Assembly (NCBI RefSeq): GCF_932294415.1
Contig: NC_065536.1
Coordinates: 50,468,354-50,532,353, forward strand
Reading direction: 5' to 3'
From: Quercus robur
Taxonomy: Eukaryota > Streptophyta > Magnoliopsida > Fagales > Fagaceae
Length of the DNA: 64,000 nt
The translations under genes were made by a program, and so were the position numbers. The notes under the pieces are model-generated. The model was given only the letters and a program-made list of their open reading frames with translations. It did not search any database and was not told the origin of the DNA. Positions 18,590 to 36,280 of the stretch are shown here, piece by piece. Each line of letters opens with the position of its first letter. Positions within the stretch are counted from its first letter, which is position 1.

Positions 18590-20015
18590 AATAGCCACCT
18601 TATTGTTAGAGCTTTTGGGTTGCTTGAACGGTTTTCTATGGAAAATGTATTGCAAATTTGCAATTAACCTTTGAACGATGAAAATGATCTAAGGTGCATG
18701 ACTGCATGCCATTAAACGCTTATGGTTTTACAGGCACATTTTGACTTCCGAACCATTTCCCAACCATGTAACAGTCTACCCTAAAATTTTCTGAAGATTG
18801 CACCGCCAAAGTCGAGGTAGTCAATGATCCATAAACCACTGTTAGGCAGGACTTAGGATCGAAGCAATTTCTTTTGGGACATTCTTTGTTTTCATATGAT
18901 GGCAAGCATAACAAAGGAAACTGCTGAGCTTTATTTATTTATTATTAATATATAAAGAAACCGGTAAATAGTATTTTTTTTTTAAAGGCCTCATTGAACA
19001 TACCTTTTGCCAGAATGCAATTGCTGAGCTAAACCATTGCTAAATTTAAAGAGGCACATCTAACCAGAGAGTTGATGGCTTAAATAATTTAATGTTTTTC
19101 TAAACTTTTATAAGTTTTTATATATAAAAAAGGTTTATCTCATGGTGTAGGGGCACTTCAGGCTTTTTGTCTTCCTTTCTTTGTTTTGCACATTTAGTAT
19201 ATATCCTTCGGACCATCTGGTATGGATGATCCATCACATTTGGCTTAGAGAAAAAGAAAGAAAGATTATCATGATTATCACATTTAGGCATTATTGGTGA
19301 TTTATCTATTGAGTGAATTAATTTATGTAATGCAAAATTATTTAGGACGACTCTCTTGGGTATTATGCAAAATTATCTGCAGGTGGGTACATAATGAATA
19401 CTAGTAGTTTTCTTGCTTATGTGAGTTTGATTGGGATTTTTTATTTTATATTTATTTATTGGGATTTTCGATTTGATGTCTTAATTTATTTATTTACCCT
19501 GCTCATCTCATCTATTATATTGCGTAAGGGAGACCGACTGTTTGGCAAATCAAATTATATACATTGTAAACGAATTTCATCAGATGAGTTGAATTTAAGT
19601 GGTTTCATGTCTATTATCTAAAATTGACACACACATATATATCATCATAAAATTGAAATTGAGTAATTTATTCAACCTAATTATAAACAAAGAAATTCAT
19701 AATTACCTTCTTAGGTTTTCATTTTTCTTTTTGGTTGGAGTAAAGAAAATGTTTGTTTATGTCCGTTTATTTATTTATTTTTAAATAAGCTTGATATAGG
19801 AAAATTGGATTTAAATTCATAAATAATACTATTATATTAAATTATTATTTGAAATCTATAGATAATATAAATAGCCCCATTTCATAGAAGATTGATGAAA
19901 ATCATCCTATCCAACTAACTCTAACAATATGCTATATACTATCAATCAAAATTTAGTTATTAATTTAGTAGTACGGAATTATCAAAGTGATGAAAAAATT
20001 ATCATAATGGTGTTT

Positions 20016-20561
20016 ATGGTATGAGAAAAAAAAAAGTTAATTAAGTAACTCGTGAACAAATTTAAACTTATTTGATAAGAAAATAAATAAAATTTGAATA
20101 TGTAATCTAATTTTATAACGAGATTAAATGAGAATTATATATATTTTTAATAGAATCAAGATTGAGAGTTTATGTCTAAATAAAATTATAGGAATAATCT
20201 TGAATATTCCCAATTCATTTTGAGTCTTATTTTCAGAGTCAATGTCTGCCGTCCAGACTTTAGACCAAAAACTAAAAAAACGAATTATATTTAAAAGAAA
20301 TAATTGAAAAAAAAAATGCAAATAAAATCAAAAGATGGCAACACAATTTTCAATATTATGCCCCTCATAAAAAGTGGTTGGATATAATTTATTTTTACTA
20401 AAAATTGAAAATATTATAACAAAATAATTTATAATTTTTAAATATGTAAATAGTACCGTAATATCATTTTTAATAAAAAAAATAATTGAAAAGAAAAATT
20501 TGTGAGATTTTTAAACAGTATATAAATATATTATTCACGAAAAAATAGTGAAAAATTGCCG

Positions 20562-20596
<35 letters not shown>

Positions 20597-20928
20597 GACG
20601 GGCAAGAAGATTGGTGGATCACAGCTGAAAGTACGAGAAGGGCACGAGGGTCAAATATAATAAAAAATGGTAGACTAAAACTGAATATATTAAGTAGAAG
20701 AAAACAAAAAAAATTGGTATAAACAAAGTCAAGGTCACCGACCCCACACAGAGACTCCAACTACCTTACACAAAATTGAAGGGACATAGAAATATAGAAG
20801 AAGAACACCCACCAAACCAAAGCAATACAATACAAATAAATACCAACCACCCACCATAGTTGAAACTTGAACAAGCCTTTTTAAGTCAGTCTCCATCTGT
20901 CCTACATTAAGTCTAAACTCCGCCACAA
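20016..20928. other. AT-rich intergenic DNA upstream of adenylate kinase
   Basis: No coding or RNA signal. A poly(A) run of about 32 nt lies near 20564-20595. A TATA-like motif marks the downstream promoter. Confidence 0.5.
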
Positions 20929-20933
20929 CAACA

Positions 20934-20940
20934 CTATATA
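20934..20940 (+). promoter_or_regulatory. Probable TATA box of the adenylate kinase gene
   Basis: ACTATATAG lies about 70 bp upstream of the ATG at 21005, in an ACCAACC-rich leader. The spacing allows a short 5' UTR. Confidence 0.4.
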
Positions 20941-21004
20941 GCCAACCAAACCAACCAACTAAACCAACCACTTGGTACTGTGGACACACAGAGAGAGAGA
21001 AAGA

Positions 21005-25608
<4,604 letters not shown>

Positions 25609-26100
25609 TTTTCACCCCTTTTTGTGTTATTAAATCATGTCTCAAAAAAACTAATTTGTAATCCGATATATTGTCGGATCGGCTGGTTTCCCCTTCCAAT
25701 CAAGTTTTTTATGCCAGGCTTCTAGCTGTTTTAAGAGTTTCATGGGTGCTTTTGACTTGGTTGAATAATAAGTTCACAGTAAAATTTGAGAATTTTGTGA
25801 CAATTTTTTGGAAATGATCACTCTTCTAAATACTTTTCTTTCAATCATTATGATTCACTATATTCTTCCATCAAGCTTTTGATCATACTGCTGGACAGCA
25901 TGCTGTTAAATTTGAATTCTAGGTTGAGTGTAACACTCGGTCAACAAGCATATGGCATCACTTGTCAATGAAATCTTAGCAAATCCTATATGCGTTCATC
26001 TTATAGCATGGAAATGGATAATCCAGTTGGCCTTGGTTCTTGTATAACTCAATCCTCGCTGAGGTTGATTACTACCCGCAAGCATGGCTTCTTTCTTCTT

Positions 26101-26141
<41 letters not shown>

Positions 26142-26558
26142 TGATGCGGGACACGCAAGAAGATTTTTATTTAGTATTATTTATGTTTGCAAATCAATTG
26201 CATTTTTTATATTTTAGGTCCTACTAGTTTATTAGGCTATTAATATTTTAATTTGGAAGCAAGGTTATTTTCGTAATAAGGCAATTAGGGTTTCCTAGCC
26301 AATTAGAACTAGGGTTTAGTAATCCTTTATAAGCAACGTATTGTATTCTTTGAGGAAATAGTTGATATTTTGATGAATAAAAAAAATGGCCGTTTGGTCT
26401 TTCTTTGGTTTGGTGCTGACTTCAAGTCTACTTTAGGTGCTGACTCCTAGTGGTTTCTTCGCTTGGTACTGACTCCAAGCAAGGCCTAGGTGCTGACTCC
26501 TAGGTCATATCCATTTATTTTATTGTTGTTTCAATTTTGTTCTGGTTGTCCTGCGTCA
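26142..26558 (+). mobile_element. Solo LTR, 417 bp
   Basis: It begins TGATGCGGGAC and ends GTCCTGCGTCA, inverted termini with one mismatch and the TG...CA ends of LTRs. GAGAG lies on both sides (26137-26141, 26559-26563), although it sits in (GA)n, which weakens the target-duplication evidence. Inside, GGTGCTGACTCC-type units occur four times near 26412-26505. No internal retroelement region remains. Confidence 0.6.
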
Positions 26559-26571
26559 GAGAGAGAGAGAA

Positions 26572-27720
26572 TGTTGGCAGGTTGGAATAAGCTATATCTA
26601 TCCAAAGGAGGTAGATTAACTTTGGTAAAGAGAAAACTATTCAACTTACCTGCCTATTTCCTTTCTTTATTTCCCATACCAGTAAGTGTTGCTCATCATT
26701 TTGAGAAATTGTAACGGGACTCTCTGTGGGAAGGGTTAAGGGATTATGTCAATTTTATTTGGTAAATTGGAAGATAGTCTGTGAACTGATCCAATTTGGT
26801 AGTGCAAGTATTAGAAGCTTTGTACATTCTAACTATGCGTTGTTGGGGAAATGGCTTTGGTGGTGTGGCACGGAATTAATACTTTATGGAAACATCAGAT
26901 ATGTAGTAGTTAAAAAGTATGGGAGTGACTTGGGTGATTGGGCTTCTGGAGTGCTTAAGGAAACTTATGGTGTGTCCTGTTAGGATACGTATTTATAATT
27001 ATAATGGGTGGGGCAGGTTCTCACAGTTTATCAAGTTTGTGGTGGGTAATGGACTTTGAGTTTGTTTTTGGCTTGATTTTTGGTGTGGGGAATTAATCTT
27101 AAGGATGCTTCTCCAGCACTATATTGTATAGCTCAAAATAAAGAGGCTCTTGTGGAGAATTATATGAGTTGGAATGATGGAGTTCTTTATTGGGATATTT
27201 TGTTTACCAGATTTTTTAATGATTGGGAGTTCAAGATTTTCTAATCGTTTTCTGGCCTTCTCTACTCAACTAAAGTTAATAGGGCTGAGGAAGACCAGCT
27301 GTGTTGGATCCCTGCTAGGGGTGGTATATTTAAAGTTAAGTCCTATTATCAGGCTCTCACTACAGGACACTCCCTTTATATGCCTTGTAGAGTGGTGTTG
27401 CATGTGTAAGCAAAGTAGGGAGAGCGCTTTCCACATAGGGATTTGCTACTTCATTGTGACTATGCACACGAGAATTATGGTCTTTGGAATTCTGTTTTTT
27501 TTGAATCCATTGGGTTTTGGCAAAGAGGGTAGTAGATTTGTTGAATGTTGGAAGGGGGGTTTTGGTACACATCATTTAGCTGACATATGGGGTGGCCATT
27601 CCATACTGTGCTATATTACTTATATGCTGACATATGGGGTGCCATTCCATACTGTGTCATATGGACCATTTGGAGTTCACAAAAAGATTGAGAAACCTTT
27701 TATCCATTTCCCGTTTCCCC
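26572..27720 (+). pseudogene. Decayed LINE fragment (RT C-terminus and zinc-binding region)
   Basis: The segment [19 protein letters not shown] near 26575-26635, then [17 protein letters not shown], is the typical end of plant LINE reverse transcriptases. Farther on, scattered pieces such as KKYGSD and CCMCKQSRESAFH recall the zf-RVT domain. Stops and frameshifts interrupt it throughout. It is a different and much older copy than the LINE at 36341-42046 and lies on the opposite strand. Confidence 0.7.
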
Positions 27721-27965
27721 AGCTATCTCAGGATTGCCTTTTGCACTGTCATCTGTATTCAATTTTAGGAATGGTGGATATGGAAGATATCGGGAAATCC
27801 AGATTTGATTTTTGTGCAAGGTTGGATTGTACTGTGTGCTTGCAGGGTATAGAAATTCTCTGGCATGATTTATAGTGTTATGAACAACTTGAGAGATTGG
27901 TACATAATGAGTTCATTTCATATTTTCATGTCAGTCATATATTCCATATTCAAAAACCAAAGATC

Positions 27966-28098
27966 ATGGGTGTTAGTATTTTTAAGACCACAACCAAACA
28001 TCGGAATATTATCCCTGAAAATATTTTCAACTATAGTATTTTGAAGACCACAACCAAACATCGGAAAATAAGTTATTATCCCTAAAAATATTTTCAAC
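27966..28098 (+). repeat. Tandem duplication of about 62 bp
   Basis: AAGACCACAACCAAACATCG occurs at 27984 and 28047, each followed after a spacer by TTATCCCT(G/A)AAAATATTTTCAACTA. Two copies. Confidence 0.85.
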
Positions 28099-28101
28099 TA
28101 A

Positions 28102-28920
28102 GGCTGTGTTTGGTTGGGTGTAAAATATTTTCGGAAAAGGAAAATATTTTTAAGTGTTTGTCTGCATTATGAAAATTGTTCTAGAAAATGTTTTCATGTG
28201 TTTAGTTGCATTCTGAAAATGCTATTTTCCTACTAGTTTCTTACATTTTCTCATCAATTTTCTCAGTTACCAAACAAATTTTATAATAGAAAATTGTAAT
28301 ATGTAAACTTTTAAAGAAACAAAAATCAAAACAAAACCATTCTCAATACACAAAACCATTTGGTCAAACTGAGAGAGGGAGGAGGAAGAGAGAGTGATTG
28401 CAAATTGAGGGAAAGGGAGAGGTAGATCGAGAAAGAGAGAGATTGGTCTAGCGGCGGCAGGCTTCAGGCGACACCGAGATTGAGACAAAAAGAGTTCGAT
28501 CTAGAGGGCGGCGGGACGATCTCACGGTGCGATCTAGAGGGGTGCGATCTAGAGGGGTGTGATCTCACGGTGCGATCTCAACGAGACGATCTCCCCAGCG
28601 CGATCTTGCGGCTAGATCTCGCTGACACGAGCTCAACAACGCGTCTAGGCTTGGGGCGGTGGTTTGAGCTCGACGGCGTGAGCCCGATCTCACTCTCTCT
28701 AGTCTCTCTTCGTGCTCTTTCTCTCTCTCTTTGCGCGTCTGAGTCCGAAAATCATTTGTAGTGAAAATAGAAGTGTAAAATATTTTTCAAGTCAAAGCCA
28801 TAAAACACACGGTCAACTGAAATTGTTTCCCGGAAAATTCTATTTTCCATGCGCAACCAAACACGCGGTGAGGTGTAAAATCATTTCCTGAAATGGTTTT
28901 ACATTAAAAAAAACGCAGCC
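28102..28920. mobile_element. Harbinger-like element with GC-rich core, 819 bp
   Basis: The ends GGCTGTGTTTGG and (reversed) GGCTGCGTTTTT form TIRs, and a TAA target duplication flanks them (28099-28101, 28921-28923). Sub-terminal inverted GGAAAATATTTT/GAAAATTCTATTTTCC blocks extend the arms. The core (28440-28740) is GC-rich and repeats GATCT-based words such as GCGATCTAGAGG. No transposase. Confidence 0.7.
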
Positions 28921-28929
28921 TAAAAACAT

Positions 28930-30573
28930 TTTTCGATAGTTGAAATAAATGGAGCCTAACTTGACCTGATGCTCTACTAGGTGTGGTTTGTTTGTTTGTT
29001 TGTTTGTTTGTTTTTTTTTTTTTTGTGAGAAGATACTAGGGGTAGTTTAGTGTGTGACATTTGGAATAGCATGTGACAAATATATTATGTGTCTAATTAT
29101 TTTCCTTTACTTAGTTCTCATTACCATGGCACTGTGGAGGCTGATCTAGTGAATGTCAAGTTTGAAACTTTGAATTGCTTGGTGAGTGAACCCTTCTCGT
29201 GAGAGTATTCACAATGAACTCAACAAATTTCTATTAAAATTTTTGCAAGAAATTTATTTTTCTATTTTAGCTATCTACCTTTTTAATACACACTCCAACG
29301 AACTATATTTTTTTTCCCCTCTATTTCATTTAATTTTTCTTTTATTATTCCCTTTTGGTATGGTACAAAGATAGACATGTTGGTGGGAGAAATAAAAAAT
29401 TGAAGAGGAATTATTTAGCAAAACTAGCTTTGCAATATTTGGTAGAGGGAATGGTGAGCTTGTTGGAGACACACACACAGTCACAGACACACACACACAC
29501 ACAAAGGAAGAGGATTTGGCTAACCAAAATTTGGAAAAATGACATTTTTTTTTTTAGTTCAGCTCTTATAGACATATTAACCAAAACCTTGGAAGAATAG
29601 TTTTGAAGGGAGGCCTTAACATGATTATAAGTTTTACAAATTAAATTGTTCAATATTTTAAAACAAAACAAAAAGATAATTAAGAAATTTATTTTTATAT
29701 TATTAATATGAAATCAATAATATTTATCGTTATATCAATTTGTCAGTATTTTAAAATAAAATTGATAATACTTCTTTCCATTTTCCTTAAAATGTTGGAA
29801 TGTGCCGCGTTGTAAAGAACCAGACAGTATTGGTTTTTTTTTTTTTTTTGAAACTGAGACAGTATTGGTTTTTAATAATTCTTGGAATTGAAGTCCCAAT
29901 AGTTAAAGCATAGCCAAGAGAGAGTGGGCAATGTCTATTCGCTTTCAAATGGCACTTCAAATCCTCATTATTGTACTTCCAATAGCTTGTAAACATGGGA
30001 TGGTGGGTAAAATAATGACTTTAAAATGACAAGTATTAAATCTTCAATACTTGCGAATTCAAACTCATTATTTTAAGTGATAGTCTAGTGGTAATGATAT
30101 CTTTTGTGGTATTTCATATTTATGATTTGAACCCTACTTTCCTTCTTCTCATTATCTACTTATCTAAAAAGTGATATTATTGTTAGAGCTCTATCCAAAA
30201 ATCATGTAACGATTTTTTTAATCCAAACTTTAAGAGGTCAATATGTTATCATTGAAAAGTTTTGACTAAATTGCAATACGGACACACCAAAAAGGGGTAA
30301 GTAGTGATTGAAAATTTGTCCAAAAATACAAACTTTTTTAATTTGGATAGAATCCCAACATTTTCATTTTAATTCAAGTTTTAGAGTGTCAAATATATTA
30401 ATTAGAAATTTGTGAACTAAATGATGATAAACCAAACTATATGGAAATAAAATGTTCGTGATTTCGTGCTCCCACAATTTCAATAAGTTATCGAAAAATG
30501 ATATATATTACTTAAACATATGTATATACACATATTGTGAACACCCAAAATAAATAAATAAATAAATAAATAA

Positions 30574-30609
<36 letters not shown>

Positions 30610-33600
30610 CTTAATGACAATCTAGACAATAAATGTCACTCATATTAATACTAGGCAATATCTTAATTTTAGAAAATTCATAAAATGATAACATAGGCAT
30701 TATATTGTGTTTATTTGTCGATGTCTTTTTATATATGAATAAGTCGTATTAATTGCACATATAATTCTCATGTAATAGTTTTTAATAACCACGTAAACCT
30801 CAATTACAACTTATGCCGTTTTATGTTTCAATCATAAAATGATTTACTAATAACATTTTAAAATCATATAAGAATCAATTGTGCATCAAAAACTTCAAAG
30901 TATAACTTGAAAATAATATCAAATTACAGAGTTTATTACAATACATAAACAATTTGAAAAATACACCCATTTTTATGAAAAATATTAAATAATTACATTA
31001 AAACATTTTTGAAAAGTAATTTTTTTTTAAAAATTCCTCTTCAATTAAAAATTTATCCTTCTTTATGTTTTTTTTTTTTTCCACTCATTGTTTTTCTTTT
31101 GTAACTTTTAAACCTTAAAAAAAATACTTTATTCTTTTATTTTATAATGATTTGACATGTAAAATAGATTTATTAACAAAAAAAGAAATAAGTTTTTTTA
31201 AATGAGGGGTGCCAATGCCATTGTATCAAAGTTGTGATGTCACGAATTTTACAAACTTATATTCACGTATGTCCACTTCGTCCAAAGGACCGTTGTCCCC
31301 TGGTGTTCGACTCTTGTATCTTGGCTTAAAATATGCATGAGGGGTGGGTGCCCTAATCCAATAAACTCCAGCGTCTCTGTTATTTTCACTCCTCTTTGCA
31401 ACATGCATGAATGGTTAATCCAAAGATTCTGGGGCTGTCAAATTATTACCTTAGTTTGCATAAATAAATAAAGAACTGGGTAAAGAGAGAGCGTTGAAAG
31501 TTGAACTTTAGCAAGATGTTCGGATCTCACTTGCAAGCCAATTATAGTTTAATTACACACATGGATTCATGCTTGTATCTTCTACCTTTTGTTTCTTCTG
31601 TTGTTCTTTTCTTTAATGCTTAACGTGGGTGCATATATTATAATACTGCACTCGGCGTGACATCCATCCTAAGGACCACAACACACCAAGTCTTCCTTGG
31701 TTTTGATGAGTAAAGCAATTTAGCATTATGTGGGTCAGAATTTTTAGCAATATTAATTAGTGGTGTTAAAAATATAAGAAATGTAAGGGAAAACGTAAAG
31801 AAATAACTGAGAAAGAACACAACGGTGCTAACTGCTAAGGTTAAAAATTTTTACACATAATAGAAGAGAGGTGATTAGTAGGTAATCTTATTTTCGAATT
31901 TATTATAATAAAAAATGATTCATGGACTTGAACTCGCAACATTTATCTTTGGGTTGAAGACACATGCTATTCCCATCAGACTTGAGAATATGTCTAATAT
32001 GATAACTTTAAAATCATAGTGGGAGTACAAAATTACTGTAGGCCATTGTGTTACATAAAACCATGGTATAAATCTTTAAGATATTTTATACAACATGAGT
32101 TTGGAACAAATGTGTGACTCGGAAGAGCATGGCTTGGATGGTGGCCGAACAAGCAACAACATCGGTGGTCGGAAAATATTAGTAGAGGAAGTGTTGTTGG
32201 TGGTGATGGATGGCATCGTTGGTGGTTGCAGGATATTGACAAATTAAAGTAAATGTTGGAGGGCTAAGTATGGGCATGTGGGTGTGTTAGGCTCTTAGGG
32301 TACTGAATCATATATTATATAATAAAAATTGAGTTTTAAAAGTTGTGATTACATTAAACGACTATCTTAGTAACTACCAGTATTAAAGATTTGGGCAAAG
32401 TATACATAATTACTTAATAGTTAGTTTGGGATAGTTTCAAATTTAACTCTATGGTGTAAGAGTAGTATTTTTTAGAAGTTTAAAATTTTGGCAATAAAGT
32501 TTCACATTATTTTTAATATATAATTAATTATAAAGGGTGAGAGTGTTTACCCGATGCAATCATAGCATGTTATGCACAACTTTATTTATAGAATATGATA
32601 TATATGAAATGATTTAAGCAAGACATGAACTTATATAATATCAATTTTATTGTGAATATTTTGGTGACAATAATTAAATGACTACTAGTGTGTCAAAGGT
32701 CTTATAGTTTATATAGAATTTTTTTGCGGTGTGTGTTTGATAAGTTTTAGTCACAATTTATGTGAATTTACGTTACTTTTAATTAATAGTAACTCAATGA
32801 AGCTGCAAATTGAAAAGTGTTAAGAGTTTATGTTATTTATTAAAACTATTTAAAATATAGGAGTTACTTTGAAATCATCACAATTTTAGAAGAATTATGT
32901 AATTTACCAAAGTCTTTATAATGAATTTGAGCCACTTGGTGCAAAGAGACAACATTATTTTATAATGTAGAATAACGTATAATTTGTTCTCTAAAATTTG
33001 TAGAAGATAATATATTAGGATTGACCATATAATCAAGAAATAGACTTATTTAAGAAAAGAGGAATTCTAATAATCAATAATTTTTTTTTTCTTTTGTAAT
33101 TTTATATAAGCACCATCCAATTATATTCATTATGTATCTCTTCTTTTACAAATGCAACAACTTCTTTAGGTATTTCTTTGTCTCTCTATCTCTATAAATT
33201 AAGAGAGTCAATTTCGTACCAAATGCTGTTTTGGTTTAATCAGGGGAATATAATATTTCATTATCAATTGATACTAGTGTACCATTTGGGGATTACCACT
33301 ATTTATATATTTCAATTCATATATATATATATATATATATGTTTGTATTTATTTATATAAGTATGAATATATTAATTTTTATATTTATCAGCATAAAATT
33401 TAAAATCCACATATGTTATAAGCCTAAATGTTAGCCTAAGTACATTAACCAGTATATTAACTTAAATAACATGTTTTTAACCATTTTTTCAATTATTTAA
33501 CAATTTTTATATTTTTATTATACTGGCCGAAACAGCCGGTACAACCCCGTATTTCTTCGGGTACATTTTGAAGGAGTACCAATACTGGTTTTATGGCTGG

Positions 33601-33655
33601 TATGGTATTGACTCTCCTGCTATAAATGCATCTCTTTATTTACTCTTCCTATCTT
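28930..33655. other. Long AT-rich intergenic stretch
   Basis: No gene or RNA found. It contains (TTTG)n near 28987, an ACAC run at 29470-29503 and a (TAAA)n/(TA)n tract near 30552-30605. It also has one micro-retroinsertion at 29834-29856. Open frames are short and low-complexity. Confidence 0.6.
29834..29856 (-). mobile_element. 23-bp micro-retroinsertion, LINE-tail type
   Basis: T16 then GAAACTG lies between direct repeats AGACAGTATTGG (29822-29833 and 29857-29868). The T-run plus GAAAC matches the extreme 3' end of the LINE at 36341 (T-run plus GAAACCG). Confidence 0.65.
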
Positions 33656-33661
33656 AGTTAA

Positions 33662-33805
33662 GTTATGTTTGGTATGTTGTAATAACTCTTGTAACACTAT
33701 AGTTATTAGATAGGAATAACCAATCTTCCCCCCCCCCCCCCCCCTTACATTGAGGAATAACAATTTCTATCTAAAATGGTTATAATAGCAATTCCTTAGT
33801 GCATG
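33662..33805. mobile_element. MITE fragment related to the element at 147-1176
   Basis: ATGTTTGGTATGTTGTAATA matches the terminal sequence of the first MITE, followed by GGAATAACC-type words and an 18-C homopolymer near 33728-33745. A matching right end was not found. Confidence 0.4.
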
Positions 33806-34440
33806 TGAATATGTGGTAAATTTTAGAAATAATATATTTCCAAAAATACAAAATTTCCTTATGCATCATCATTTACAAGATCTCCATATGTAACAACCAA
33901 ATATATGAATGGAAAAATTATTCCATTAAAAATTTACATTTTTTTTCCTAGTAATAAACATTATTATTCCTAAAATAATCATCATTTAGTGTTACACTTT
34001 TTTTTTTCCCATATTTGAGGTGTGTTTTGTTAATTTTAAATTTTATTCTTTTTTTTTACCAATCATTTTTTTAAAGTTCTTTTTTGAAATGTGTCATAAT
34101 CTTCTAAAGTGTATCATATTGGGTTATGTTTTCCTAAAGTTTCGTATGTACCATTGAACTTTCTAAGCTTCAATTTATTATATTGGGGCATTTTAAATTT
34201 CTCCCCCTCTTAAGGAAATTTTTAAGATAATCAAAATTTATCATAAAATTATAATATTATCTTAATTAAAAGTAAAATTAAATCTAATGTAAAAGAGATA
34301 GACTTTTTAATGATGTAATAATCAATTACTCAAACAGTTGGTAGGCACACTCAAATATATAGCCAAGTAATTTTCTTTAATATAAACTTAAATTACCACT
34401 TCCAACACAACTTAAAATTAAAGACCTAAGAAGAAGATAG

Positions 34441-35051
34441 ATAGAGGTGACAATTCGTGTTCGCGTGTTGGGTTCATGTCGTGTCAACTCATATGTATCC
34501 GATTATATGGGTCAATACTAACCCAACATATTTATTAAATGGGTCAAGATTCCTTAACCCTAACACGACACATTTATTAAACGGGTCAGTCTTAACACGA
34601 CACATTTATTAAACGGGTCAATCGTGTCGACCTGTTTATCTGATTTTATCAAAATGAAGAAAAACATTTATGAAAAAACAAGCAAATAAATATTTTAAAT
34701 ATAAAATTTAAAACTAATGAGTAACTGCATTACAAATAATCATTCAAAATTAAAGCATATCTCAATATCATAAATAATCAATCACAATATGTCAAAGAAA
34801 ATAAACTACAACAACTAATAAGTTTATATACCTAGAGTTTGAATAGTATATTGGTAAAATTTCATTTAATTAAACAGGTCAGACGGGTGAAACAGATTCC
34901 ATAGGTTGAACCCTAACCCAACTCGTTTATCAAACGAGTCCGTCGTTTTAACTCGAATATGACATGAACCCATTAAGCTTCAACCTATAACCTGCTAATT
35001 TCATATTGTGTCATGTCGGGTTCGCGAGTCGTGTCCAATTTTGCCACCCCT
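34441..35051. mobile_element. hAT-like non-autonomous element, 611 bp
   Basis: The left end ATAGAGGTGACAATTCGTGT and the reversed right end AGGGGTGGCAAAATTGGACA form imperfect TIRs. An 8-bp target duplication (G/A)AAGATAG lies at 34433-34440 and 35052-35059. A direct repeat ACACGACACATTTATTAAAC sits at 34562 and 34594. No transposase. Confidence 0.7.
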
Positions 35052-35149
35052 AAAGATAGAGCTCTCAAAAACTCATCAACCTAAAGCAAAATTGGAAGAA
35101 AGAGTTTTTATTATTATTTATTTTTATTTATTTTAAATTTTAAAATCTA

Positions 35150-35396
35150 GGGTAAAATACTATTTTAGTTCCTAAATTTTACCAAAAGTTAACTATCATC
35201 CCTAAACTTAAAAAGGTTCACTTTTGGTTCCTAAACTATTGAAAAATAGTTCTTTTTCATCCCTATTTTTGTCTCTAAACTATTGGAAGAATTTTTTTAA
35301 AAAAAAAAATTTAAGGATGAAAAAAGAACCTTATAAAGTTTAGAAATGAAAAAAAACTTTTAATAAAGTTGATGGATCAAAATAATATTTTACCCA
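35150..35396. mobile_element. Mutator-like MITE, about 246 bp
   Basis: GGGTAAAATACTATTTTAGT at the left mirrors GGGTAAAATATTATTTTGAT at the right (reverse strand). A candidate 9-bp target duplication (T/A)AAAATCTA lies at 35141-35149 and 35397-35405. Confidence 0.7.
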
Positions 35397-35555
35397 AAAA
35401 ATCTACCGAAAGAAAGAAGAAAATTGTTAAGAAGAAGAGGGAATAATTATTTTTTGTGTTGGTACATAATGAATTGAATGGGAGAGGAATGTAGATGGAG
35501 TAATAACAAATCTATATATATACACACACACACATATTAATAGCCAAAACTTAAA

Positions 35556-35800
35556 GAAAATCCAATTAGATTTTGATTTGATTCTCAATTTTGAGTCACA
35601 TGTTTCATTTAATTTTTAATTTTGTGCCAAATGAATTATTAAGTGTAAAAATCGAAGAGTCCAAATTCAATTAGATTTTAAATTGGATTTCAATTGGAAT
35701 ACAATTTTCCGCTATGTGTCCATCTAAATTTTTTATTTTTGTGGCAAGTGAATTATTGGGTGCAAAAATTGAAAAGTTTAAAACCAATTAAATTCTAAAT
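35556..35800 (+). repeat. Diverged tandem duplication, about 118 bp x 2
   Basis: GAATTATTAAGTGTAAAAATC and GAATTATTGGGTGCAAAAATT lie about 118 bp apart, with similar CAATTAGATTTTAAATTGGA-type flanks. Non-coding. Confidence 0.6.
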
Positions 35801-36261
35801 CATATATATATATATATATATATAATGAGAAACCATTACATATTTTAGAAATGTATGATTTAAAAAAAAAGTGTAAGCTAATACTATGTATAATTTGAAA
35901 ATATTCTTAAAAAAATTTGTATAATTTAAACCATATAATTGTGATTATTTTAAATTGTATTCTTGCATATGCATGGAGCTATACATTACTCTATAGAAAA
36001 GAAGAACATGGAGAGATGAATAGTCAAAATTGGGAGAGGAATGGTTGGAGCTGTGAGATGGGAGAAGCGTTGGTAAGAAAGTGGATAATAAAGAAAAGTA
36101 GAGCAAAAACAAAAAGGTGAAAGATCGGAGAAAGTATATTAGTAAGGTCAGAAATAACAAGGAGATAAAGTAAAAAAATGAAAGAAGTGTTGGAGGAATA
36201 GTAAAAGGGCAGTAAATGGTTGGTGAGTGACCGGGCGGGTTATATAAATGAGTAATACCAC

Positions 36262-36280
36262 TTTTTTTTTTTTGGTAAAC
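36262..36280 (-). mobile_element. 19-bp micro-retroinsertion
   Basis: T12 then GGTAAAC lies between perfect 14-bp direct repeats ATGAGTAATACCAC (36248-36261 and 36281-36294). The duplication is nearly as long as the insert. Confidence 0.7.

Larger units (their letters stand above)
17314..20015 (+). repeat. Copy A of a segmental duplication (DEAH4 3' flank)
   Basis: From GCTGAAATTTGGTCATTTTT to ATGGTGTTT this non-coding sequence matches 59081-63538 in the same order and orientation, with substitutions and differential insertions. It runs directly on from the helicase gene, so it is the likely original. Open frames here are short and not conserved between the copies. Confidence 0.85.

Noticed and set aside
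17314..20015. Possible non-coding gene conserved between copies A and B
   Set aside because: The similarity is explained by recent duplication; no third copy or RNA structure in the sequence supports selection.
20735..20989. Antisense open frame over the adenylate kinase promoter
   Set aside because: No family match; it reads the complement of an ACCAACC-rich leader.
27174..27875. 233-residue open frame considered as a separate gene
   Set aside because: Its readable pieces belong to the decayed LINE zinc-binding region in other frames; this frame itself is chance.
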